Source: an uncultured Collinsella sp. (GTDB lineage: Bacteria; Actinomycetota; Coriobacteriia; Coriobacteriales; Coriobacteriaceae). Taken from it: a stretch of 64,000 nucleotides of DNA. Below the pieces are notes generated by a model that had not been told where the DNA came from, made no database searches, and was given only the letters and a program-made list of their open reading frames with translations. Of this stretch, positions 44,227-51,959 are shown in pieces. Position numbers and translations under genes: made by a program. The stretch lies in NCBI GenBank assembly GCA_934654835.1, contig CAKUGY010000008.1, forward strand, positions 1-64,000, read 5' to 3'. Positions within the stretch are counted from its first letter, which is position 1. Every line of letters begins with the position of its first letter.

Positions 44227-45240
44227 ATGGCATATCCCATATTTGACCTGCACTGCGACACCGCCGACCGCATCGGCTGGGCCACGCTCGACCTTGACCT
44301 GCGCTTTACCGCGGGCACCGATGGCTATTTCCCCGGCGACGAGACGCATCCGCAGGATTTCGACCTTATCGAGGGCAACGCCTGCGCCATCTCGCTCACA
44401 AAGATCGGCAAGACCCCGTGGGCGCAGTGCTTCGCCACGTTTGTCCCCGACGAGATTCCCGCCGCCCACGCCGCGCGTTTTCAGGCGCAGATCATGGCGC
44501 ACATGAGCGGCCAGGCCATGCTCAACCATGACCGTATGGTCAACGTGCGAAGTGCCGCAGACATTCGCCCCGCACTTAAGGACGGCAAGGTCGCCTGCAT
44601 CCACACCATCGAAAACGCCACATTCTTTGCCGAGGACCCCGCGCTGATCGAGGTGCTTAAGAGCCTGGGCGTGCTCATGTCATCGCTCAGCTGGAACGCG
44701 CAGGGACCGCTCGCGAGCGGACACGACACCCACGCCGGCCTCACCGCCGCCGGTATCGAGGCACTTACGCAGATGGAGCACGCCGGCATGGTGCTCGACG
44801 TCTCCCACCTCAACGACGAGTGCTTTGACGAGGTCGTCGCCCATGCTACGCGCCCCTTCGTCGCCAGCCACTCCAACTCCCGCACCGTCTGCGGCGTCAA
44901 GCGCAACCTCACCGACGACCAGTTCCGCACCATTCGCGACATGGGCGGCATCGTCGGCCTCAACTACTGCAGCGAGTTCCTCTCCAACGAAGCAACCGAC
45001 GAGACCGCCGCAGACGTCACCTTCGACCAGCTGGCGGCACACATCGAGCACTGGCTCGACTTAGATGGCGAGGACGCCATCGCACTCGGCGGTGACTGGG
45101 ACGGTGCCGCGGTACCCGACTTCCTCTCCGACGCCAGCAAGATGCCCGAATTCCAGAACATGCTTTCCAAGCACTTTGGCAAGACCGTGATGCAGAAACT
45201 CTGCAGCGACAACGCCCTCGCCTTCTTCGAGCGCTTCTAG
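44227..45240 (+). CDS. Membrane dipeptidase (renal dipeptidase family)
   Basis: The 337-residue zinc peptidase (M19) starts with FDLHCDTADRIG, supplying the first zinc ligands, and has HTIENATFF with the bridging Glu, DVSHLNDECFDEV, and ASHSNSRTVCG with further His ligands. It hydrolyses dipeptides. No signal peptide is visible, so it is probably cytoplasmic. GGAGGAACC precedes the ATG. Confidence 0.92.
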   Translation: MAYPIFDLHCDTADRIGWATLDLDLRFTAGTDGYFPGDETHPQDFDLIEGNACAISLTKIGKTPWAQCFATFVPDEIPAAHAARFQAQIMAHMSGQAMLNHDRMVNVRSAADIRPALKDGKVACIHTIENATFFAEDPALIEVLKSLGVLMSSLSWNAQGPLASGHDTHAGLTAAGIEALTQMEHAGMVLDVSHLNDECFDEVVAHATRPFVASHSNSRTVCGVKRNLTDDQFRTIRDMGGIVGLNYCSEFLSNEATDETAADVTFDQLAAHIEHWLDLDGEDAIALGGDWDGAAVPDFLSDASKMPEFQNMLSKHFGKTVMQKLCSDNALAFFERF

Positions 45241-45314
45241 CCCTTCATTCCATTGACGGGCGGACATGCCGATCATTTGGCACGCCAACCCGCACTCAAC
45301 TTAAAGGACCGCAT

Positions 45315-46091
45315 TTGACGCAGCAGTTCACGATTACCGTACCCCGACCGGATGGAGCACCCATCCCCGTCATCGTCACCAAAAAGCGCGTCAAGAACTT
45401 TAACCTGCGCGTCACTTCGAGCGGCGAGGTCCACGCCAGCGCACCGCTCGGCGCCAGCCGCGAGCGCATCGAAGCGTTCGTTCGGCGTAACAGCGCGTGG
45501 ATCATCGACCGACTTGCCCGGCGCGAGCAGCGCCAGACGACAACCGACGAGCCGTTCAGTCCCCGCTCAATCATTGCGCTTTGGGGCAAGCCCATCACCG
45601 TTCAGGACGCACTCGACCACAACTTCGAATCGCCCGCACCGCGACCCAAACAAGCCACGTTCGCAAGCTTTATGGGCGCCGACGGACCAAATGAGTGCCC
45701 ACAGCCCCGGCGGCACGCAAACCTCGACGGCCTAACGCCCGAAGAACTCCAAGCCCGCATCGATCAACTCTATGCGTCCGAAGTCACCACGGCGCTGCGC
45801 GACATGGTGCACGTGTACGAAATCGCCATGGGCGTTACCGTGACCCGCGTCTCCGTGCGCAGTATGAAGACGCGCTGGGGCTCATGCACGCCCAAAACCG
45901 CCACCATTCGCATCGCACGCGAACTTGCCGCCTATCCCATCGAATGTCTCGACATGGTTGTCGCCCACGAGCTTGTCCACCTGCTCGAGCCGAGCCACAA
46001 TCGGCGATTCCACACCCTGCTCGACACATACTGTCCCAACAACAAAGCGCTGTCGCAGCGACTCAAAAAACTGCCCGCCGAAGAGTTCTAG
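45315..46091 (+). CDS. YgjP-like metallopeptidase (DUF45/SprT-like)
   Basis: The 258-residue protein has the YgjP core: RSMKTRWGSCTPKTATI, then VVAHELVHLLEPSHNRRF, giving the HExxH zinc site and third His. An insert of about 60 residues separates the N-terminal beta domain from the catalytic part. TTG is taken as the start because AAAGGA lies 6 bases before it and no better codon follows. The biological substrate of this family is unknown. Confidence 0.88.
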   Translation: MTQQFTITVPRPDGAPIPVIVTKKRVKNFNLRVTSSGEVHASAPLGASRERIEAFVRRNSAWIIDRLARREQRQTTTDEPFSPRSIIALWGKPITVQDALDHNFESPAPRPKQATFASFMGADGPNECPQPRRHANLDGLTPEELQARIDQLYASEVTTALRDMVHVYEIAMGVTVTRVSVRSMKTRWGSCTPKTATIRIARELAAYPIECLDMVVAHELVHLLEPSHNRRFHTLLDTYCPNNKALSQRLKKLPAEEF

Positions 46092-46097
46092 CGTCGA

Positions 46098-46583
46098 CTA
46101 GCGCACACGCTCAATCTCGACGCCGCAGCTTGCCAGGGGCAAACCGACAGGCGCCCACGGCTTATCGAGTTTGATGCGCACACCAAGCAGTGAGGGGTAA
46201 CGGCGCAGCAGCATCTGGGCCGTCCCCTCGGCTGCCGCCTCGATGAGCTTAAACGTATGCTCGCGCAGATAGCTATCGACATCGTGGCACACCGAGCCGT
46301 AGTCAATCGAGGCATCCAGACTATCGTGCTCCCCCGCTGCACGCAGGTCGGCATAGAGCACCAGAGACACGATGAACTTCTGTCCCAGCGCGTTCTCCTC
46401 GGGATACACGCCGTGATTGGCAAAGACCTCGAGACCGTCGATGGTAATGCGATCGGCATGACGCAAATCGTCATAGCTCACGTGGGAAACCGCCGTCGCG
46501 GTGGAGATATCGCTCCTGCCGCGGCGAGCCAGCTCGGCCCCCTCGACCTTGGTTGCATTCTCGGGCAGTTTTTTGTTACTCAT
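46098..46583 (-). CDS. folB: Dihydroneopterin aldolase with N-terminal extension
   Basis: The 161-residue protein makes 6-hydroxymethyl-dihydropterin in folate synthesis. The FolB domain starts near residue 42 (DRITIDGLEVFANHGVYPEE) and has the catalytic-region IEAAAEGTAQML and KLDKPWAP. The first 40 residues are extra compared with the usual 120-residue enzyme. The chosen ATG has AAGGAG upstream, so the extension appears genuine. It is the third gene of the folE operon. Confidence 0.88.
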   Translation of the reverse strand: MSNKKLPENATKVEGAELARRGRSDISTATAVSHVSYDDLRHADRITIDGLEVFANHGVYPEENALGQKFIVSLVLYADLRAAGEHDSLDASIDYGSVCHDVDSYLREHTFKLIEAAAEGTAQMLLRRYPSLLGVRIKLDKPWAPVGLPLASCGVEIERVR

Positions 46584-46626
46584 CGCGATCGTCTCCTTCG
46601 TTTAGAACTCCGACCGCGCATACCGA

Positions 46627-47208
46627 CTACACGCGAATCGACAGGTTCTTTTTATCATCGCTCCAGTTGCAAGCATTGCGCGCAGGACATGCAAAGCACG
46701 CGCGCGATGCCTTGTCGGCCGCATAGAGCAGGCGCTCGAGCGGCTGGCTGTTCACACGCAACTTTCGATGGCCCAAGATAGCCGTCTTAATGGCCGCGGC
46801 GTCGGCTGGCGCAAACGCAACATCATCGGGCATGCCGGCGAGTATTGCATCAGCGACGCGCTCACTTGCAACATCATGGGATATACCCGATTCATACTGT
46901 TCATCTTTGCCGATATCGTGAAGAAGTGCCGTGGCGTAGATGACCTCACGGTCAAACTCGAGCTCTTCCTCAAGATTCTTGATCCACATAATGCGGGCGA
47001 CGTCCAACAGATGGTCAATGCCGTGGCGACAAAAGATGCGGCCAGATTCCAGCTGAGCGATATTGCCCAGATGACGTCGGAACAGACCATTGGCGCAAAT
47101 GTAATCAATGCGAGGCATGGCGCCAAAAGGAGTCAGGCCAGAAGCCATAAAGCCGCGGCGTGGTGTTCCCTCGTCAGTGTTCGATACAAAGTCGTTGACG
47201 ACCCTCAT
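46627..47208 (-). CDS. HD-domain phosphohydrolase in the folate operon
   Basis: The 193-residue protein has the HD signature: HGIDHLLDVARI, ATALLHDIGKDE and GHRKLR, with metal-binding His/Asp. It ends in a four-Cys stretch, RACFACPARNACNW, that may hold a metal. ATG 47208 lies 1 nt after the folE stop. Its place between folE and folB makes it a candidate for dephosphorylating dihydroneopterin triphosphate, the step with no universal enzyme. That is inference. Confidence 0.85.
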   Translation of the reverse strand: MRVVNDFVSNTDEGTPRRGFMASGLTPFGAMPRIDYICANGLFRRHLGNIAQLESGRIFCRHGIDHLLDVARIMWIKNLEEELEFDREVIYATALLHDIGKDEQYESGISHDVASERVADAILAGMPDDVAFAPADAAAIKTAILGHRKLRVNSQPLERLLYAADKASRACFACPARNACNWSDDKKNLSIRV

Positions 47209-47209
47209 G

Positions 47210-47767
47210 CTAGCGGCCCAGCATCCTAAAGAACCGCTCCTCGAGCGCAGGGTCGGTCTCAAAGACGCCGCGACGGGCAAGCGTCACAGTCTTGGTGCCG
47301 GGCTTTTGCACACCGCGCATGGTCATGCACATGTGCTCGGCCTCCATGAGCACGATCGCGCCCTGGGGAGCGAGATAATCCATGAGAGCGTCGGCAACCT
47401 GCGCGCACAGCTGCTCCTGAAGCTGCAGGCGACGGGCATAAACCTCCACCGTGCGGGCAAGCTTAGAGAGTCCGGCCACGCGACCATTGGGGATATAACC
47501 AATCGCTGCCTTGCCATAAAACGGCAGCAAATGGTGCTCGCACAGCGAATAAAACGTGATGTCGCGCTCGATAACCAAATCGTTCGAGGCGACGGCAAAG
47601 GTTTTGGACAGGTGCTCCTCGGCGCTCTGGTCCATACCGCCGGCAATCTCGCCATACATACGGGCAACGCGCGCCGGCGTCTCCAGCAGGCCCTCACGAG
47701 TTGGGTCCTCGCCTATGCCCTCAAGCAACAGCTTAATGGCGGCCTCGACTTTTTCCTGATCGACCAT
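47210..47767 (-). CDS. folE: GTP cyclohydrolase I
   Basis: The 185-residue enzyme converts GTP to dihydroneopterin triphosphate. Zinc and active-site motifs are FYSLCEHHLLPFYGKAAIGYIP and EAEHMCMTMRGVQKPG. Length is normal. It is the first gene of folE-HD-folB. Confidence 0.96.
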   Translation of the reverse strand: MVDQEKVEAAIKLLLEGIGEDPTREGLLETPARVARMYGEIAGGMDQSAEEHLSKTFAVASNDLVIERDITFYSLCEHHLLPFYGKAAIGYIPNGRVAGLSKLARTVEVYARRLQLQEQLCAQVADALMDYLAPQGAIVLMEAEHMCMTMRGVQKPGTKTVTLARRGVFETDPALEERFFRMLGR

Positions 47768-47833
47768 CTGGGCCTCACTTTTCCGAATTCACGTTCGCGC
47801 CATGGTACCACGCCGGCACGTAACCGCTACCAG

Positions 47834-48415
47834 CTACATAGTATGGGTCGAATAGACCGGATCGTCCCGCCAAAGCTCCACGGCGTCGCAAAGCGCAACA
47901 TTCTCGCGTGCAGCACGGGCGCGCGTGGCGTTCATATCGATCACGCGCTGATTACTCGAACCCCTAAAGCGCAGCGAGATATCGTACAGATCCTGAACAA
48001 ACGGGCCATCCACCAACATATCGAGGCAGGAAAGGATGCGGTCCGTCACCTCGGTATGGTGACGACCGCCCGGCATAAGCTCCTCGAGCACATCGCCGGT
48101 AAAACACCAAATAGTCTTTCCCGACTCTACGGGATAGGCAGCGCGAACACGCTCGACAAAGTCAACGAGCCCCGCCTGATTCTCGGGCTCCATAGGCTCG
48201 CCGCCCAAAATCGTCAGACCGTCAATAAAGGGATGATCGAGGCTCTCGATAATCTTATCCTCGACGACACGATCGAAGGGCTCGCCCGCAGCAAAATCCC
48301 ACGCAACGGAGTTAAAGCAATTCTTGCAACCACGACGGCACCCGCTTACAAACAGGGAAGTACGAACGCCTTCCCCATCAGCAATGTCGAAATACTTAAT
48401 GTTCGCGTAGTTCAT
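47834..48415 (-). CDS. nrdG: Anaerobic ribonucleotide reductase activating protein
   Basis: The 193-residue radical SAM enzyme generates the glycyl radical of NrdD. The 4Fe-4S/SAM motif is FVSGCRRGCKNCFN. LTILGGEPMEPEN is the second SAM-contact motif. ATG 48415 with GGGAG upstream gives the standard N-terminus. It is separated from nrdD by 426 bases holding two long palindromes, unlike the tight nrdDG pairs usual elsewhere. Confidence 0.95.
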   Translation of the reverse strand: MNYANIKYFDIADGEGVRTSLFVSGCRRGCKNCFNSVAWDFAAGEPFDRVVEDKIIESLDHPFIDGLTILGGEPMEPENQAGLVDFVERVRAAYPVESGKTIWCFTGDVLEELMPGGRHHTEVTDRILSCLDMLVDGPFVQDLYDISLRFRGSSNQRVIDMNATRARAARENVALCDAVELWRDDPVYSTHTM

Positions 48416-48841
48416 AAGTAACTCTCCCGGGAGGCCGGGACATATCATCCCGTCCTCAAACATTCTCGGCCTGCGGCCTGCGAAACTGCGGGCGGGACGA
48501 TATGTCCCGGCCTCATGCAAAGGGTAACTCAATGAACGAAGCGAACATCGAGCATAGGGTTCGAGGTCCAATAAAAACTTTGTTGCAGCTCAACCGTCGT
48601 TGCAAGCAAATCGCTGCTGCAGCTCAACTCATTTCCGCTAAGAACTTCGAGGAGTGAGCAGACCGTGTGCTGCATCTCAGCTATGTCAACTTGGCTGCCC
48701 CGTAGCGAGACGCCGGACCTTTGCTCGATATGAGTTCCGCACGAACAGGAGGCGCCAGTGGCGCCTCCGTCGTGAGTCAGGACTGTCCGAAATAGCGAGC
48801 AAAGGTCCGGGGGCTCGCTACGGGGCAGCCCGGGATGGATA
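48416..48841. repeat. nrdD-nrdG spacer with two long palindromes
   Basis: Palindrome A pairs 48431-48455 with 48490-48514 (GAGGCCGGGACATATC core, two mismatches in 25). Palindrome B pairs 48693-48727 with 48796-48830 (GGCTGCCCCGTAGCGAG end). B encloses a perfect inner stem, GGAGGCGCC/GGCGCCTCC at 48748-48768. B follows the nrdD stop and A precedes the nrdG ribosome site. I see no supported gene between them. Confidence 0.85.
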
Positions 48842-51064
48842 TTAGAGATGCAGCACGCGGTCGCGGATCTCCTCGGTTCGACCCTGGTTCCAGAATTGGG
48901 TACCGATGTAGCCGCACGTACGACGGGCAACGTTCATCTTCTCCTGGTCGCGGTTGCCGCAGTTGGGGCACTCCCATACCAGCTTACCGTCGTCCTCGAC
49001 AATGCGAATCTCGCCGTCGTAGCCGCACACCTGGCAGTAGTCGCTCTTGGTGTTGAGCTCGGCGTACATGATGTTGTCGTAGATGTACTGCATCACGCGA
49101 ATGACGGCCTTGAGGTTATCCTGCATGTTGGGAACCTCGACGTAGGAGATGGCGCCGCCCGGCGAAAGCTGCTGGAACATGCCCTCGAACTTAAGCTTAT
49201 CGAAAGCATCGATCTCCTCGGACACATGGACGTGGTAGCTGTTGGTGATATAGCCCTTGTCCGTCACGCCCGGGATGATGCCAAAACGACGCTGCAGGCA
49301 CTTGGCGAACTTGTAGGTCGTCGACTCCAGCGGCGTGCCGTACAGCGAGAAGTCGATGTCGCTTTCGGCCTTCCACTCCGCGCACTTGTCGTTCATGCGC
49401 TGCATGACCGCCATGGCAAACGGCGTGCCCTCCTTCTCGGTGTGGCTGTGGCCCGTCATGTACTTGACGCACTCATACAGACCGGCATAGCCCAGGCTGA
49501 TGGTGGAGTAACCGCCCACGAGCAGCTTGTCGATCGTCTCGCCCTTCTTCAGGCGGGCGAGGGCACCGTACTGCCAAAGAATCGGCGCGGCGTCAGAAAG
49601 CGTACCCATCAGGCGCTCATGACGGCACAGCAGGGCACGGTGGCACAGTTCAAGACGCTCATCAAAGATCTTCCAGAACTTATCCATGTCCTGATGCGAG
49701 CTCAGCGCGACATCGGGCAGGTTGATGGTCACGACGCCCTGGTTAAAGCGGCCATAGTACTTGGGCTTGTTCGGGTCGTAGTTCAGCGCGTTGGCAACGT
49801 TGTTAAAGCCGTTGCCCGAACGGTCGGGCGTCAAGAAGCTGCGGCAGCCCATACAGGTATAGCAGTCGCCGTTGCCCGCGGTCTCGCCCTTCGACAGCTT
49901 GAGCTCGCGCATCTTCTTCTCGGAGATGTAGTCGGGCACCATGCGCTTGGCGGTGCACTTGGCAGCCAACTGGGTGAGGTAGAAGTACGGGGAGTCCTCG
50001 TGAACGTTATCGTCCTCGAGCACATAGATAAGCTTGGGGAATGCCGGGGTAATCCACACGCCGGCCTCGTTCTTAACGCCCTCGTAGCGCTGGCGAAGCG
50101 TCTCTTCCACAATCATGGCAAGGTCATGCTTCTCCTGGGGCGAACGGGCCTCGTTAAGATACATAAAGACCGTCACAAACGGTGCCTGCCCGTTGGTGGT
50201 CATAAGGGTCACGACCTGGTACTGGATTGTCTGGACGCCGCGACGGATCTCGTCACGCAGGCGGTCCTCAACGACCTCGCGGACCTTCTCGGCAGACGCG
50301 GAGACGCCAAGCTCCTCGAGCTCGCGCGCGACCTCGCCGCGAATCTTCTGACGGCTCACCTCAACAAAGGGGGCAAGATGGGTCAGCGAGATGGACTGGC
50401 CGCCGTACTGGGAGGAAGCAACCTGCGCGATAATCTGCGTCGCGATATTGCAGGCAGTCGAGAAGCTATGCGGCTTCTCGATCAGCGTGCCCGAGATGAC
50501 GGTGCCGTTCTGGAGCATATCCTCCAGGTTCACCAGGTCGCAGTTATGCATATGCTGAGCAAAGTAGTCGGAATCGTGGAAGTGAATCAGGCCCTCGTTA
50601 TGGGCATCCACAATCTCCTGAGGCAGCAGCACGCGCTGCGTCAGGTCCTTGGAGATCTCACCGGCCATGTAGTCGCGCTGAACGGAATTGACGGTCGGGT
50701 TCTTGTTGGAGTTCTCCTGCTTGACTTCTTCGTTGTTGCACTCGATGAGCGACAGAATCTTGTCATCGGTCGTGTTCTTCTGGCGCTTCAAGCTCTGAAC
50801 ATAGCGATAGATGATGTAGTGGCGGGCGACCTCGTAGCAGTCGAGACGCATGATCTCGTCCTCAACCAGATCCTGAATCTCCTCGACCGAAACGGTGTGT
50901 CCGGCATTCTCGCATGCCTCGGCAACGTTTTGCGCCGCGTAAATCACCTGACGGTCGGTTAGACGAGAGCTCTCCTCGACCTCCAAGTTTGCGGCGCGGA
51001 TGGCATTGACGATCTTATCGATGTCAAAGACAACCTCGGTGCCGCTGCGCTTGATGATCTTCAT
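48842..51064 (-). CDS. nrdD: Anaerobic ribonucleoside-triphosphate reductase
   Basis: The 740-residue class III reductase makes dNTPs without oxygen. An ATP-cone domain fills about residues 1-95. The catalytic barrel follows, and the C-terminus has a zinc ribbon (CQVCG 677-681, CPNCG 699-703) and RRTCGYIG, where Gly718 is the probable radical site. ATG 51064 follows AAGAGG. Two NrdR boxes lie upstream. Confidence 0.96.
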   Translation of the reverse strand: MKIIKRSGTEVVFDIDKIVNAIRAANLEVEESSRLTDRQVIYAAQNVAEACENAGHTVSVEEIQDLVEDEIMRLDCYEVARHYIIYRYVQSLKRQKNTTDDKILSLIECNNEEVKQENSNKNPTVNSVQRDYMAGEISKDLTQRVLLPQEIVDAHNEGLIHFHDSDYFAQHMHNCDLVNLEDMLQNGTVISGTLIEKPHSFSTACNIATQIIAQVASSQYGGQSISLTHLAPFVEVSRQKIRGEVARELEELGVSASAEKVREVVEDRLRDEIRRGVQTIQYQVVTLMTTNGQAPFVTVFMYLNEARSPQEKHDLAMIVEETLRQRYEGVKNEAGVWITPAFPKLIYVLEDDNVHEDSPYFYLTQLAAKCTAKRMVPDYISEKKMRELKLSKGETAGNGDCYTCMGCRSFLTPDRSGNGFNNVANALNYDPNKPKYYGRFNQGVVTINLPDVALSSHQDMDKFWKIFDERLELCHRALLCRHERLMGTLSDAAPILWQYGALARLKKGETIDKLLVGGYSTISLGYAGLYECVKYMTGHSHTEKEGTPFAMAVMQRMNDKCAEWKAESDIDFSLYGTPLESTTYKFAKCLQRRFGIIPGVTDKGYITNSYHVHVSEEIDAFDKLKFEGMFQQLSPGGAISYVEVPNMQDNLKAVIRVMQYIYDNIMYAELNTKSDYCQVCGYDGEIRIVEDDGKLVWECPNCGNRDQEKMNVARRTCGYIGTQFWNQGRTEEIRDRVLHL

Positions 51065-51289
51065 CCTCTTGCCTCTTTCGCATCGTAGTCTCATTGCGCT
51101 TCAGAGCCAAACGATGCCCGGCAGGGCTTGCCCCTGTCTTGCGGCGCCGTCGCGCAATCTGTGTTCTCGATAAACCATAAGCCTCCACGCGGACATCCCC
51201 GGGAGCCGATCAGGCGACTCAAAGACACGTCCAAAGGAGGCAGATAAGGTCCTCGTTCTCTGTCCGCCATCTATCATACGACAAAGACG

Positions 51290-51305
51290 CATCTATATCC
51301 TGTAT
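51290..51305 (-). promoter_or_regulatory. NrdR box 2 (degenerate)
   Basis: On the minus strand ATACAGGATATAGATG matches the NrdR consensus at about 10 of 16 positions and starts exactly 32 bases after box 1, the spacing typical of paired NrdR sites. Confidence 0.5.
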
Positions 51306-51321
51306 TCTTTTTTTAGGTCAA

Positions 51322-51337
51322 ACACAACATATAGTGT
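51322..51337 (-). promoter_or_regulatory. NrdR box 1
   Basis: ACACAACATATAGTGT is a near-perfect NrdR palindrome (ACAC...GTGT with AT-rich centre) upstream of nrdD, so repression by NrdR-(d)ATP is expected. Confidence 0.8.
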
Positions 51338-51631
51338 TTCAGCAGGTCAAAGCAATTGGTCAATCTGCAAACGCATTAAAAATGAGGGGTCCTTGGCAGG
51401 TCGCTAAAACGTTACCAACTCGGCTACCTGCATGGCAGTTATAAAACCCCCTTAATCAGGCCGCCGACAAATCCTACCAAAACCAAGCCGCTCATGCCAA
51501 AAGAATCCAAAAGATTATGCTTGACCAACATGTTGCGGTCGAACCGATATCAAGTCCGGCACAAGCGATCCTTCAAACTCAAAAGTCATTCGGCCGACAC
51601 AACCGAAGCATTATGGTTGAATTGCCTAGAA

Positions 51632-51663
51632 AACAAAACAGCCTAGAGGCAAAACCTCTAGGC
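51632..51663 (-). terminator. Terminator after tRNA-Val
   Basis: GCCTAGAGG-TTTTG-CCTCTAGGC then TGTTTTGTTTT on the minus strand. Confidence 0.85.
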
Positions 51664-51673
51664 TGCGAACATT

Positions 51674-51748
51674 TGGTGGGCGTTAGAAGATTTGAACTTC
51701 TGACCTCTTCCGTGTCAGGGAAGCGCTCTCCCCCTGAGCTAAACGCCC
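51674..51748 (-). tRNA. tRNA-Val(GAC), CCA encoded
   Basis: A 75-base cloverleaf with acceptor GGGCGTT/AACGCCC and anticodon stem CTTCC/GGAAG around loop CTGACAC (anticodon GAC). The T-arm contains GTTCAAATC. The 3' CCA is in the DNA. It lies 3 bases after tRNA-Gly in the same transcript. Confidence 0.95.
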
Positions 51749-51751
51749 AAA

Positions 51752-51827
51752 TGGAGCGGACAACGGGGCTCGAACCCGCGACCCCAACCTTGGCAAGGTT
51801 GTGCTCTACCAACTGAGCCATGTCCGC
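51752..51827 (-). tRNA. tRNA-Gly(GCC), copy 1
   Basis: A 76-base cloverleaf with acceptor GCGGACA/TGTCCGC and loop TTGCCAA (anticodon GCC), CCA encoded. It is identical to the copies at 53868 and 54095. Confidence 0.95.
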
Positions 51828-51839
51828 TTACGGGGATTA

Positions 51840-51886
51840 ATCTTACGCGATACCCGTATCCTATGCAAGAACTTTTTTGAAAAGTT
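51840..51886 (-). promoter_or_regulatory. tRNA-Gly/Val promoter with upstream dyad
   Basis: Minus strand: dyad AACTTTTCAAAAAAGTT (51870-51886), TTGCAT -35 (51863-51868), 17-base spacer, TAAGAT -10 (51840-51845). Same layout as at 54183 and 57653. Confidence 0.75.
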
Positions 51887-51959
51887 TTGCGATACCCTCG
51901 CGAAGGCATCAGCCGTCACGAAAGGCGCGGACAAACGCAGACTCGCAACGAGATGCCCC

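Larger units (their letters stand above)
51065..51673. promoter_or_regulatory. nrdD upstream region and tRNA-Val downstream region
   Basis: The 609-base gap holds the NrdR boxes (51290-51337), a probable TATGAT -10 at 51273-51278 on the minus strand, and the tRNA terminator at 51632-51663. A stretch at 51395-51418 (GGCAGGTC...GTTACCAA) resembles the loop of the 8636/21391 repeat. No gene is supported. Confidence 0.5.

Noticed and set aside
48529..48930. A 133-codon minus-strand open frame between nrdD and nrdG
   Set aside because: It runs through a perfect palindrome and into the 3' end of nrdD, has no ribosome site and odd codon use. A coding remnant at 48529-48675 is possible but not supportable.
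48848..50962. A 704-codon plus-strand frame opposite nrdD
   Set aside because: Mirror of the nrdD coding sequence, without start signals or family motifs.
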